The notes under the pieces are model-generated. The model was not told where the DNA came from. It did not search any database and saw only the letters and a list, made by a program, of their open reading frames with translations. Position numbers and translations under genes: made by a program. Below are positions 7,103 through 14,982 of a DNA stretch of 19,227 bases, piece by piece (the first letter of the stretch is position 1; each line of letters starts with the position of its first letter). Source of the DNA: an uncultured Parafilimonas sp. (GTDB lineage Bacteria; Bacteroidota; Bacteroidia; Chitinophagales; Chitinophagaceae); the NCBI GenBank assembly GCA_937892395.1, contig CALAGJ010000076.1, positions 1 to 19,227 on the forward strand, in the 5' to 3' direction.

Positions 7103-7133
7103 ACCCGCTTCCAATGAACAGAAGCGGGTTTTT
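7103..7133 (+). terminator. Rho-independent terminator after the LolA-like gene
   Basis: ACCCGCTTC, a 9-base loop, GAAGCGGGT and TTTT: a GC-rich perfect 9-bp stem with a T run, 17 bases after the stop codon. Confidence 0.93.
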
Positions 7134-7174
7134 GGTTTTAATCAATTTACTACTCATATTTAAATTAAAATTTG

Positions 7175-10100
7175 ATGAAAAAATTATTACTACTACTGGT
7201 ACTTGGTGTATCAATGAAAGTGGGAGCTCAGATTAATTCTAGCACATTTGGAATGATGGAGGCCCGCACCTTAGGCCCTGGTACCATGAGTGGGCGTATT
7301 TCTGCTATTGAAGGGGTAAACAGTGAGCCTCGCATTCTTTACATTGGCACAGCAGGTGGTGGTGTTTGGAAAAGTACAAATGCAGGTGCATCATTTAAAC
7401 CACTATTTGATAAATATTGCCAGAGCATAGGTGCAATAGCTATCGATCAAAAAAATCCAAAAAATATTTATGTAGCTACGGGAGAAAGTAATATGCGCAA
7501 CTCAGTATCCATTGGTGATGGGTTATATAAATCAACAGATGGCGGGGATAACTGGAGCAAAATAGGATTGGATAGTACAGAGCATATAGCCAGAGTGGCT
7601 ATTGATCCCAATAACAGCAATATCATATATGTGGCGGCCCCAGGCCCATTGTGGAGTGATAGTAAACATCGTGGTTTATACAAAAGCACAGATGCGGGCA
7701 AAACATGGGAGAAGATATTATACATCAATGAAAAAGCAGGCTGCGCAGAAATTGTTATTGACCCAAAAAATTCAAATACACTTTATGCCAGTACTTGGGA
7801 GTTTCGCCGTCAACCGTTTTCTTTTAATAGTGGTGGTACCGGAAGTGGATTTTATAAGAGTATAGATGGTGGAAAAAACTGGAAAGAAATTTCTAATGGA
7901 TTACCTGCAAAACCTTTTGGCCGTATTGCTTTTAATATAGCACCTTCAGAACCAAATAAATTAGTGGCTATTGTTGAGAGCAGTAGTACAGGTTTGTATA
8001 TCAGTACAGATGGGGGAGAAAGTTGGAAAAGTCAAAGTGCCATTCTCAATGTAGTGGCACGTCCTTTTTATTTTAGTACTATAGTCATTGATCCAAAAGA
8101 TTCAAAAAGAGTTTACAGGCCGGCATTTGAATTTTCTTATAGTGATGATGGTGGATTTTCATTTGCCACTGCAAGTAATGAAGGTGGTTGGATACATAGT
8201 GATATGCATGCACTCTGGGTAAACCCCACAAATACTAACAATATGTATGTGGGCACAGATGGTGGTGTATATATGAGTAACGACCGAGGTGGCACATGGA
8301 TATTCTGTGATAAATTGCCTGTTGGTCAATTTTATCATGTAGCTGCTGATAATCAAAAACCATATTACAGAGTATATGGTGGTTTGCAGGATAATGGTAG
8401 TTGGGTAGCACCATCATCATATCCCGGAGGTGTATCGAATGCAAAGTGGGAATCATTTTATGGTGGAGATGGCTTCTGGACTCAACCAGATCTTACAGAT
8501 CCAAATATCGCTTATGCAGAAGCACAAGGTGGCAATATGGGTCGTACAGATTTGACAACCTTTAAGAGTACTAGCATACAACCACAACAAGGCCCCGGAG
8601 AAGAAAAATTGCGCTGGAATTGGAATACACCAATTGTATTGGGGGTAAAGAATCCGCATAATTTATATACAGGTGCTCAATACCTTTATAAGAGTACAGA
8701 CCAAGGACGCAACTGGACTAGAATAAGCAACGATTTGACAACTAATGATAAGAAAAAACAAGAGCAGGAAAAGAGTGGAGGTTTAAGTGCTGACAATACT
8801 TCTGCTGAAAATCATTGTACCATTTTCACCATTGCAGAATCACCATTAGATGAAAACATTGTATGGGCTGGTACTGATGATGGAAACATTCAATACACAA
8901 CCGACGGCGGTAAAAATTGGACAAATGTTTCGGCAAATTGGGCCGCTGCAGGTGCTGCTGCTCAAAGCTGGGTAAGTAGTATAGAACCCAGCAGGTACGA
9001 TAAACAAACTATATATGTAACTACAGAAAATCACATGTATGGTGATATGAAAACTTATGCGGGTGTAAGTAGAGATATGGGTAAAACATGGACAATGTTT
9101 AAGAGCAATGAATTTACCGGATTTGCGCATAAGGTAACAGAAGACCTTGTAAATAAAAATTTAGTTTTTTTGGGAACTGAAATGGGTCTGTTTGCATCAG
9201 TGGATGCAGGTGCCAGCTGGTTTCGTATGAAAAACAATATTCCTTGGCAAGCATTAGTAAGGGATATAAAAATACATCCTACTACTAATGATTTGATTAT
9301 TGCTACACATGGCAGAGGTATTATTGTTGTAGATGACATCACCTTGATGCGTACTCTCACTCCTGAAATTGCTAAGAAAGATTTTGTACTGTTTGATCAA
9401 CCTGATATGTTATTGAGAAACGGCATTTTGGGTGGTGTAGCCTTTCCGCCACAGGGTTGGGTTTCAGGCAATGCGCCAGACCTTATTGCCATTCAATATT
9501 ACATGAAAGAAAGACTTAATTCCGGTGATGTAAGTATTGATATTTTAGACGCCTCCGGCAAATTGGTTCAAAACATTCCAGGTAGTAAACGCAAAGGACT
9601 TAATAAAGTTTATTGGAATTTAAGAGGAAAAGGTCCTAAGACAGCAAGTGGTGGAAGCAAACCAGATAATAGTAGCCTTATAGCACCAATGGTACTACCC
9701 GGTACTTATACAATCAAAGTAACAGCAGCAGGTAAATCTTATACCAGTTCCGTAAAGGTAGTTCATGATGATATGAATAAAGACTTAACTGTGGATGGTC
9801 AAAAACAGTTGTATGATAATGCTTTAAAACTTGCATCATATCATGAGCGTTTGGCTACTGTTGTTGATGATATATCGAGCAAGCAATCTGTTTTAAAAAT
9901 TGCGATGGATTCTTCAAAAGATGCCAAACTTAAAAAAGCCGCAGGCGACTATTGGACTAAATTAGAAACATTTAGGGCAACACTTTTACCCACCAGTAAG
10001 AAATCCATTTTTGCTGATGAAAAAAGACTTAGAGAGGAAATCAGTGAAGTTTATATAGGGCTTTGCTTTAAGGAAGCTGCCCCGAGCAATACAGAGCTAT

Positions 10101-10348
10101 TATCCGTGCAGCGCTTATCAGATTCTATGAACATAACAGAATCAAGGCATAAAACTTTAATGGCAGAATTGAATAGCAAATTAGGATCTAAATTAGAAAA
10201 AGCAGGATATAGTCTGGCTGTGCATCATTCAGATTATATGCATCAAAGCACCAATGAAACAGCTGGTTTTGTTCAAACTTCATCTGCAAATGAATCTGGA
10301 ATTTTTAATAGAAATTTTTCAAAAATTTTCAGTTTTAGAATGAAGTAA
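7175..10348 (+). CDS. Large secreted VPS10/BNR-type beta-propeller protein
   Basis: A 1057-residue exported protein. The signal peptide is MKKLLLLLVLGVSMKVGAQ. Residues about 25-735 carry eleven Asp-box motifs of the S-x-D-x-G-x-x-W type, including STNAGASF, STDGGDNW, STDAGKTW, SIDGGKNW, STDGGESW, SNDRGGTW, STDQGRNW, TTDGGKNW, SRDMGKTW and SVDAGASW. They are spaced like the blades of two propellers, as in sortilin (VPS10) and the Ycf48/sialidase-like fold. A beta-rich segment (VSIDILDASGKLVQ ... LPGTYTIKVTAAGK) at about 785-870 resembles an FlgD/Ig-like domain, followed by a charged helical C-terminus. Family members are often labelled glycosyl hydrolase, but no sialidase active-site residues can be assigned; binding of proteins or glycans is as likely. 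No type IX sorting domain is obvious at the C-terminus. The ATG at 7175 starts at the signal peptide; the gene stands alone between two terminators. Confidence 0.88.
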   Translation: MKKLLLLLVLGVSMKVGAQINSSTFGMMEARTLGPGTMSGRISAIEGVNSEPRILYIGTAGGGVWKSTNAGASFKPLFDKYCQSIGAIAIDQKNPKNIYVATGESNMRNSVSIGDGLYKSTDGGDNWSKIGLDSTEHIARVAIDPNNSNIIYVAAPGPLWSDSKHRGLYKSTDAGKTWEKILYINEKAGCAEIVIDPKNSNTLYASTWEFRRQPFSFNSGGTGSGFYKSIDGGKNWKEISNGLPAKPFGRIAFNIAPSEPNKLVAIVESSSTGLYISTDGGESWKSQSAILNVVARPFYFSTIVIDPKDSKRVYRPAFEFSYSDDGGFSFATASNEGGWIHSDMHALWVNPTNTNNMYVGTDGGVYMSNDRGGTWIFCDKLPVGQFYHVAADNQKPYYRVYGGLQDNGSWVAPSSYPGGVSNAKWESFYGGDGFWTQPDLTDPNIAYAEAQGGNMGRTDLTTFKSTSIQPQQGPGEEKLRWNWNTPIVLGVKNPHNLYTGAQYLYKSTDQGRNWTRISNDLTTNDKKKQEQEKSGGLSADNTSAENHCTIFTIAESPLDENIVWAGTDDGNIQYTTDGGKNWTNVSANWAAAGAAAQSWVSSIEPSRYDKQTIYVTTENHMYGDMKTYAGVSRDMGKTWTMFKSNEFTGFAHKVTEDLVNKNLVFLGTEMGLFASVDAGASWFRMKNNIPWQALVRDIKIHPTTNDLIIATHGRGIIVVDDITLMRTLTPEIAKKDFVLFDQPDMLLRNGILGGVAFPPQGWVSGNAPDLIAIQYYMKERLNSGDVSIDILDASGKLVQNIPGSKRKGLNKVYWNLRGKGPKTASGGSKPDNSSLIAPMVLPGTYTIKVTAAGKSYTSSVKVVHDDMNKDLTVDGQKQLYDNALKLASYHERLATVVDDISSKQSVLKIAMDSSKDAKLKKAAGDYWTKLETFRATLLPTSKKSIFADEKRLREEISEVYIGLCFKEAAPSNTELLSVQRLSDSMNITESRHKTLMAELNSKLGSKLEKAGYSLAVHHSDYMHQSTNETAGFVQTSSANESGIFNRNFSKIFSFRMK

Positions 10349-10375
10349 TTTTTAAAAAATATATTAAGCTTTTTT

Positions 10376-10406
10376 AAAAAAGCGGCTCATCAAGGGCCGC
10401 TTTTTT
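10376..10406 (+). terminator. Rho-independent terminator after the propeller gene
   Basis: AAAAAAGCGGC, a 9-base loop, GCCGCTTTTTT. The GC core is 5 bp and extends through the A/T runs; it begins 28 bases after the stop codon. It could act in both directions. Confidence 0.9.
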
Positions 10407-10475
10407 CTATTGAAATATATGGTAAAGGAATATTTTAACCCATACATAAAAAATGAATCTTTAGCTTAGCCGCCA

Positions 10476-11708
10476 ATGCAGTTATCTTTTTTCCTTGCAC
10501 AAAGGTTGTCATTCAATAAGCAGAAAAGTTTTAGTCGTTTTATCATTCGATTAGCTACTGCGGCTACGGCATTGAGCGTAGCAGCAATGATTCTTACACT
10601 AAGTTTTGTAAATGGATTTCAACAGGCCATCAGCGAAAAAGTATTCCATTTTTGGGGTCACTTGAGGGTGCAGGAATATGAGCCTGATAAAGCACTCATT
10701 GCAGAAGAAACTCCAGTGCCATACAATGATAGTATATACAACATCATTAAGCAACAACCTGGTATTTTATCTGTAAATGTATTTGCTACAAAAAGTGCGG
10801 TTATTGAAAATAAAAAAGACATTGAAGGAGTGCTGCTAAAAGGTATGAGCAGTACATACGATGGCAAACAAATGGCAGCCTTCCTACAGTCTGGCCATTG
10901 GCTTGATTTTACTGATAGTTTTTATAGCAGGGATATTATACTAAGCAGTTATATTGCCGATAGGCTAAAGATAAAAAAAGGGGATGCCATTCCAGTTTAT
11001 TTTATACAAGCTGATGCAGGGAGTGCTACTGTACGTTCCTTAAAAGTGTGTGGCATTTATAAAACAGGAATTGAAGAGTATGATAAACTTTTTGCCATTT
11101 GTGATATTCGTTTAATTCAACAGATGTATGATTGGGAGCATAATGAAATAGGGGGTTTTGAGGTTTTGCTAAAAGATTATACAGCTATGGATAGTATTAA
11201 CCGACAACTGTATGCCAACCTGCCTGATAGATGGATAAGTAGAACCATTAAGGAAGTATATCCAAATATTTTTGATTGGTTGGAAATCATGAATGTAAAC
11301 AGGAATGTAATTTTTATTGTAATGGCCATTGTTGCCATCATCAATTTAGTGACCTGTTTGTTAATCCTGATCTTAGAAAGAACCCGCATGATAGGTGTAT
11401 TAAAATCAATTGGTGCAAAGGATGAGTTTATCCAATCGGTGTTTTTATATAATGCTTTATTTATAACCGGGTTTGGAACCTTTTTTGGGTTATTGTTTGG
11501 TGTGGGTATAACACTATTACAACAGGCTACTGGATTTATCAAATTAGATGAGTCTGCATATTATGTAAGTGCTGCACCTGTTGTATTAGAACCCTGGCAA
11601 GTGATTTTGGTATGTGCAGCTACCATTGTTGTATGTTTACTTGCATTGCTGCTTCCGTTACTGCTTATAAAGAAAGTATCTCTTGTAAAGGCCATACAAT
11701 TCAGATAG
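10476..11708 (+). CDS. LolC/LolE-type ABC transporter permease (FtsX/MacB fold)
   Basis: A 410-residue inner-membrane permease. Residues about 21-46 form the first membrane helix (SVAAMILTLSFVNGFQQAIS), followed by a periplasmic domain of about 220 residues (roughly 50-270). Three C-terminal helices follow, at about 275-301 (VIFIVMAIVAIINLVTCLLI), 322-350 and 378-402, with the FtsX signature ERTRMIGVLKSIGAKDEFI between the second and third. The final LLLIKKVSLVKAIQFR is typical of LolC/LolE, and four helices with this domain order and a length near 410 match that family. Such permeases extract lipoproteins from the inner membrane for the LolA carrier. The ATPase LolD is not in the window, which is common in Bacteroidota. 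Transcription begins after a strong terminator, and mgtE follows 101 bp downstream. Another MacB-like exporter cannot be fully excluded. Confidence 0.88.
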   Translation: MQLSFFLAQRLSFNKQKSFSRFIIRLATAATALSVAAMILTLSFVNGFQQAISEKVFHFWGHLRVQEYEPDKALIAEETPVPYNDSIYNIIKQQPGILSVNVFATKSAVIENKKDIEGVLLKGMSSTYDGKQMAAFLQSGHWLDFTDSFYSRDIILSSYIADRLKIKKGDAIPVYFIQADAGSATVRSLKVCGIYKTGIEEYDKLFAICDIRLIQQMYDWEHNEIGGFEVLLKDYTAMDSINRQLYANLPDRWISRTIKEVYPNIFDWLEIMNVNRNVIFIVMAIVAIINLVTCLLILILERTRMIGVLKSIGAKDEFIQSVFLYNALFITGFGTFFGLLFGVGITLLQQATGFIKLDESAYYVSAAPVVLEPWQVILVCAATIVVCLLALLLPLLLIKKVSLVKAIQFR

Positions 11709-11716
11709 ACTACAAC

Positions 11717-11731
11717 AGCGTGTAACACGCT
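11717..11731. repeat. Perfect 7-bp hairpin AGCGTGT-A-ACACGCT
   Basis: A perfect inverted repeat with a one-base centre, eight bases after the permease stop codon. No T run follows, so a simple intrinsic terminator is unlikely. It forms a pair with the next hairpin 18 bases away. Confidence 0.5.
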
Positions 11732-11749
11732 AAAGAACATATAATATCA

Positions 11750-11766
11750 CGAAGTCAGAGACTTCG
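11750..11766. repeat. Perfect 7-bp hairpin CGAAGTC-AGA-GACTTCG
   Basis: A perfect inverted repeat with a 3-nt loop and no T run, in the gap between the permease and mgtE. Together with 11717-11731 it resembles the paired palindromes of REP-like intergenic elements. Confidence 0.5.
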
Positions 11767-11809
11767 CAACCATTCTTACCGCATCCCAAATACCATTTAA
11801 TTTGCGCAC

Positions 11810-13216
11810 ATGAGTTTTGCACCACTTCCTGTTTCCATTCAAGATCAGTTTATCGAACTAATGCAGATGAATGATGCTGCAAGCACTATAGCATTTCTCA
11901 ACAATCAGAATATTAGTGATGTAGCTATTCTTATTAATGACAATCCGAATCATGAAGCTCAGATTATTGGAAATATGTCCATCAATAGGGCAGCAAAAGT
12001 GTTTAAGCTATTAGATTTTGCGCAGTAAAAAGATATCATTAAAGCATTACCAAATATAAAAACTGCTGAGTTACTTAATGAATTACCTGCTGATGACCGT
12101 ACAGATTTTTTTGAAGATTTGCCAAAGGAGGTCATTAGAGATCTTATCAAATTATTAGAACCTGAAGAAAGAAAAATAGCATTGCAATCTCTAGGATATC
12201 CGGAGGATAGTGTAGGTAGGTTAATGACACCGGATTATGTATTTGTGTATGTAAGTGATACTGTAGAAGATGTATTTCAAACCATTCGCAGGCAGGCCAG
12301 AGGTACAGAAACGATTGATGTTATTTATGTCATCAATGAGCGAGGCGCATTAGTAGATGATTTGCGTATTAGGGATATCATTTTAGCTGCGCCGGATAAG
12401 CGAATAGAGCACTTGATTGATCATAGATTTGTAGCATTAAATGCCAATACAGACCAAGAGGAAGCGACATCTGTTTTTAAAATGAATAATAGAGTAGCAC
12501 TGCCGGTTACGGATGATCATAATATGCTATTAGGTATTGTTACAATTGATGATATGCTTTGGGTAGCAGATGAAGAATTTACAGAAGACATACAAAAAAT
12601 AGGTGGTACGGAGGCATTGAATGAGCCTTATTTAGACATTCCTTTTTTCAAATTAATCAAGAAAAGAGTTGGCTGGTTGATCATATTATTTGTGGGTGAA
12701 ATGCTTACTGCTACTGCAATGGCATTTTTTAGTGATGAAATAGAAAAGGCTGTGGTGTTGTCCATATTTGTACCATTGATTATAAGTACCGGAGGTAATA
12801 GTGGTAGTCAGGCATCCACGCTCATTATACAAGCACTTGCATTGGGAGAAATTGCTATTGATGATTGGTGGCGGGTAATGCGGAGAGAAATATATAGTGG
12901 GATGGTATTGGGAGGTATATTGGGTTTAATCGGATTTTTTAGAATTATGGTTTGGCATTATATGATGCAGCAAGGAGTAATAGAAGATATATATGGGGCC
13001 TATTGGTTGCCTGTGGGATTTGTAGTGGGATTGTCGTTAGTTGGTGTAGTTTTATGGGGTACACTTACAGGAAGTATGTTGCCCATATTTCTAAAAAAGT
13101 GTGGAGCAGATCCCGCAGTATCATCGGCACCATTCGTGGCCACATTGGTAGATGTAACAGGGTTACTTATATACTTTTCATTAGCCTGGGTATTTTTAAA
13201 AGGCTTGTTGTTGTAG
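11810..13216 (+). pseudogene. mgtE: mgtE magnesium channel gene interrupted by an in-frame TAA
   Basis: One continuous frame of 469 codons from the ATG at 11810 encodes a complete MgtE, except that codon 73 (12026-12028) is TAA. Both sides read as one protein: KLLDFAQ, stop, KDIIKALPNIKTAELLNELP. Domains are the helical MgtE N-terminal domain (to about 135), a CBS pair (about 138-250; TPDYVFVYVSDTVEDVF, then RVALPVTDDHNMLLGIVTID), a connecting helix, and a five-helix Mg2+-permeable pore with GGNSGSQAS (about 328-336) and the late PFVATLVDVTGLL segment holding the ion-binding Asp. Length is normal (usually about 450). Translation would stop after 72 residues. The next in-frame ATG is codon 139 inside the first CBS domain, and the next alternative start is a TTG at 12119, so a functional restart is doubtful. 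A single C-to-T change (CAA to TAA) or a base-call error would explain it. The rest of the frame is undamaged, so the lesion is recent or artefactual. Confidence 0.88.
12026..12028 (+). other. In-frame premature TAA in mgtE
   Basis: The context is GCG CAG TAA AAA GAT ATC. It lacks the TGA-C type context usual for readthrough and lacks a downstream SECIS-like or frameshift signal that I can see. CAA, AAA or GAA would restore the frame by one base. Confidence 0.85.
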
Positions 13217-13269
13217 GATGTTTTGAAAGAAAAAAAGGATAGGAATTATTTGCAATAGCAAGTGTTCAT

Positions 13270-13290
13270 CATTGCCCGTAGGGCAAAAAA
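13270..13290 (+). repeat. Dispersed small hairpin repeat, copy 2
   Basis: CATTGCCCGTAGGGCAAAAA, with stem TTGCCC/GGGCAA around GTA. A-rich sequence follows, as in copies 1 and 4. Confidence 0.6.
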
Positions 13291-13300
13291 AAAATATTTA

Positions 13301-13318
13301 TTTACCCTTCGGGAAATG
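13301..13318 (-). repeat. Dispersed small hairpin repeat, copy 3 (inverted, degenerate)
   Basis: On the minus strand CATTTCCCGAAGGGTAAA, sharing the CATT, CCCGAAGGG core and A-rich end of copy 1 but with the outer G-C pair of the stem lost. Confidence 0.5.
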
Positions 13319-13363
13319 AGATAAAAACAGGCATGCGTTTCAATTTTTTTGCACAATGCTAAT

Positions 13364-13384
13364 CATTGCCCGCAGGGCGAAAAG
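13364..13384 (+). repeat. Dispersed small hairpin repeat, copy 4
   Basis: CATTGCCCGCAGGGCGAAAA, differing from copy 2 only in the loop and in the base after GGGC. It lies 11 bases beyond the stop of the enoyl-CoA hydratase gene. Confidence 0.58.
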
Positions 13385-13395
13385 AAAAAGTAAAC

Positions 13396-14172
13396 TTATT
13401 TACCAGTAAATACTGCTTTCCTTTTTTCTAAAAATGCAGATACTCCTTCTTGCATATCGGCTGTACCAAAGCATTGTCCAAATAAATTGATTTCTTTTTC
13501 AAAACCATTTTCAGTTTCATCATATACAGCATTTACAGTGGCTATACAAGCAGCAATAGCAAGTGGTGCTTTAGTATTGATGAGAGCAAGTAATTCTGTT
13601 GCCTTTGGCAATAATTCCTCAGGCGTGGTTACATAATTTACCATTCCATATTGCAGTGCAGTTGTGGCATCAATCAAACTGCCGCTCATGAGTAATTCTA
13701 GGGCTCTTCCTTTACCAATCAGTTGAACCAAACGCTGTGTGCCGCCATAGCCGGGTATCAATCCAAGATTGACTTCTGGCTGGCCAAATTTTGCATGAGA
13801 TACAGCAATTCTAAAATGACAACTCATGGCCAATTCGCATCCTCCACCAAGAGTAAAACCATTGATGGCGGCTATAACCGGCTTGGAACATCTTTCAATT
13901 TTAAAAAAAGTTTCATGACCACGACGGCTGAGCGCCTTAGCCTCATCTACTGTATGATTGCTAAATTCTGCAATATCTGCTCCGGCTACAAATGATTTTG
14001 GCCCCGCACCTGTAATGATAACTGAACGAATGCTTTGATCAGATTCCACATGGTCAAAAGCGGTATTCAAATCATCAAATACAGCTTTATTGAGGGCATT
14101 CAATTTATCCGGACGATTTATAGTAATGGTACAAATACCATTTTCAGTATTGACAAGTAAAGTAGTGTACAT
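13396..14172 (-). CDS. Enoyl-CoA hydratase/isomerase (crotonase family)
   Basis: A cytoplasmic enzyme of 258 residues that should hydrate trans-2-enoyl-CoA to 3-hydroxyacyl-CoA, in fatty-acid or amino-acid breakdown. The crotonase landmarks are INRPDKLNALN (18-28), the oxyanion-hole segment SFVAGADI (60-67), GGGCELAMSCHFRIA (109-123) with Glu113, and FGQPEVNLGLIPGYGGTQRL (129-148) with Glu133. Both glutamates correspond to the catalytic pair of mammalian crotonase, which favours true hydratase activity over a side branch of the family. The length is typical. I start at the ATG at 14172 (MYTTLLVNTE); the frame continues upstream to 14250, but that extension is unlike the family and a TATTTTTG -7-like element lies inside it. 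It is a single gene, convergent with mgtE and divergent from ruvC; no other beta-oxidation gene is nearby. Confidence 0.92.
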   Translation of the reverse strand: MYTTLLVNTENGICTITINRPDKLNALNKAVFDDLNTAFDHVESDQSIRSVIITGAGPKSFVAGADIAEFSNHTVDEAKALSRRGHETFFKIERCSKPVIAAINGFTLGGGCELAMSCHFRIAVSHAKFGQPEVNLGLIPGYGGTQRLVQLIGKGRALELLMSGSLIDATTALQYGMVNYVTTPEELLPKATELLALINTKAPLAIAACIATVNAVYDETENGFEKEINLFGQCFGTADMQEGVSAFLEKRKAVFTGK

Positions 14173-14187
14173 AAAATTTATTCTTGG

Positions 14188-14195
14188 CAAAAATA
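14188..14195 (-). promoter_or_regulatory. Candidate -7 element of the enoyl-CoA hydratase gene
   Basis: On the minus strand TATTTTTG matches TAnnTTTG, 15 bases before the ATG at 14172. No convincing -33 TTTG lies at the usual distance. It supports the shorter start. Confidence 0.3.
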
Positions 14196-14299
14196 ATAGA
14201 ATGTAGGCGGCAAGTCTTTCAATTTTTCTTAGAGATTTTTCAAAGCACATTGTAGGAAATATTGAAAGTCAATAATGATAGCGGCTTGGCTTATTGTTG

Positions 14300-14340
14300 G
14301 CTCATAAAAAAAATTACTACAATATTTTTACTGTATGAGC
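14300..14340. promoter_or_regulatory. Inverted repeat in the ruvC upstream region
   Basis: GCTCATA (14300-14306) and TATGAGC (14334-14340) are perfect complements around 27 AT-rich bases. The right arm lies within TACTGTATGAGCATA (14329-14343), which resembles the left part of the enterobacterial CTGT-N8-ACAG SOS box, but the right half (AAAA in place of ACAG) does not match. Confidence 0.25.
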
Positions 14341-14418
14341 ATAAAAACATGGTTTAGTATCCTGAGAAAATTCAAAAGCAAAATCAGTATTTAAAAAACA
14401 TTTCTCTATTTTCACAAA

Positions 14419-14982
14419 GTGAAAGAAAAGTCCTCCATCATATTGGCCATTGATCCTGGCACAGTCGTAATGGGTTATGCCATTTTAGAAGAAAAACAAA
14501 AAAAACCTGCATTAATTACGATGGGTGTTTTAAAACTGGCAGGCACAAAAGATATTTATGCAAGGTTAGAAAAAATTTACAGTGTAGTATCAGATCTCAT
14601 CAAAAAATATGAGCCAACCAGCTTTGCCATTGAGGCACCTTTTTTTGGAAAAAATGTACAGAGCATGTTAAAGCTGGGTCGTGCACAAGGTGTGGCCATA
14701 GCAGCGTCTATGCAAGCAGGCATAGGTGTTTCAGAATATTCTCCAAAGAAAGTAAAGTTATCTGTGACGGGTAATGGTAATGCGGCAAAGGAGCAAGTGT
14801 GGAAAATGCTACAGCACCAATTGAATATTGAAGAAAGGCCACAATATTTAGATGCGTCAGATGCACTTGCAGTAGCTCTTTGTCATTACTACGAGTTGAA
14901 TGGACCACTGGCAAAGCAGGGTAAGGGATTTAAAAGCTGGGACGATTTTATTCAGAAAAACAGCCACCGTATTTCATCATGA
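14419..14982 (+). CDS. ruvC: Crossover junction endodeoxyribonuclease RuvC
   Basis: The Holliday-junction resolvase of recombinational repair: a dimer that cuts four-way junctions held by RuvAB. The RNase H-like fold is evident from ILAIDPGT (8-15) with Asp12, FAIEAPFFGKNVQSMLKLGR (69-88) with Glu72, and LDASDALAVALCHY (144-157) with Asp145 and Asp148. These four acids form the metal-binding active site. YSPKKVKLSVTGNGNAAKEQ (107-126) is the conserved DNA-contact segment. Its 187 residues are normal for Bacteroidota RuvC. The start is a GTG at 14419 giving MKEKSSIILAIDPG; no ATG in frame lies closer to the conserved region. Its last six bases overlap the end of the convergent HIT gene. The upstream gap carries an inverted repeat but no clear promoter. 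Confidence 0.96.
   Translation: MKEKSSIILAIDPGTVVMGYAILEEKQKKPALITMGVLKLAGTKDIYARLEKIYSVVSDLIKKYEPTSFAIEAPFFGKNVQSMLKLGRAQGVAIAASMQAGIGVSEYSPKKVKLSVTGNGNAAKEQVWKMLQHQLNIEERPQYLDASDALAVALCHYYELNGPLAKQGKGFKSWDDFIQKNSHRISS

Larger units (their letters stand above)
13217..13395. other. Intergenic region between mgtE and the enoyl-CoA hydratase gene
   Basis: The stop codons of two convergent genes face each other here. The region contains three copies of the small hairpin repeat in alternating orientation but no stem followed by a good T run for either gene. The hairpins may still act as weak bidirectional terminators. Confidence 0.6.

Noticed and set aside
12119..13216. Downstream part of mgtE as an independent protein starting at TTG 12119, with AAAGGAGGT at 12124-12132 looking like a perfect Shine-Dalgarno sequence
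   Set aside because: The SD-like string is inside the codons for PKEV, downstream of the TTG, and no ATG, GTG or TTG lies at the right distance after it. The frame continues the 11810 gene exactly.
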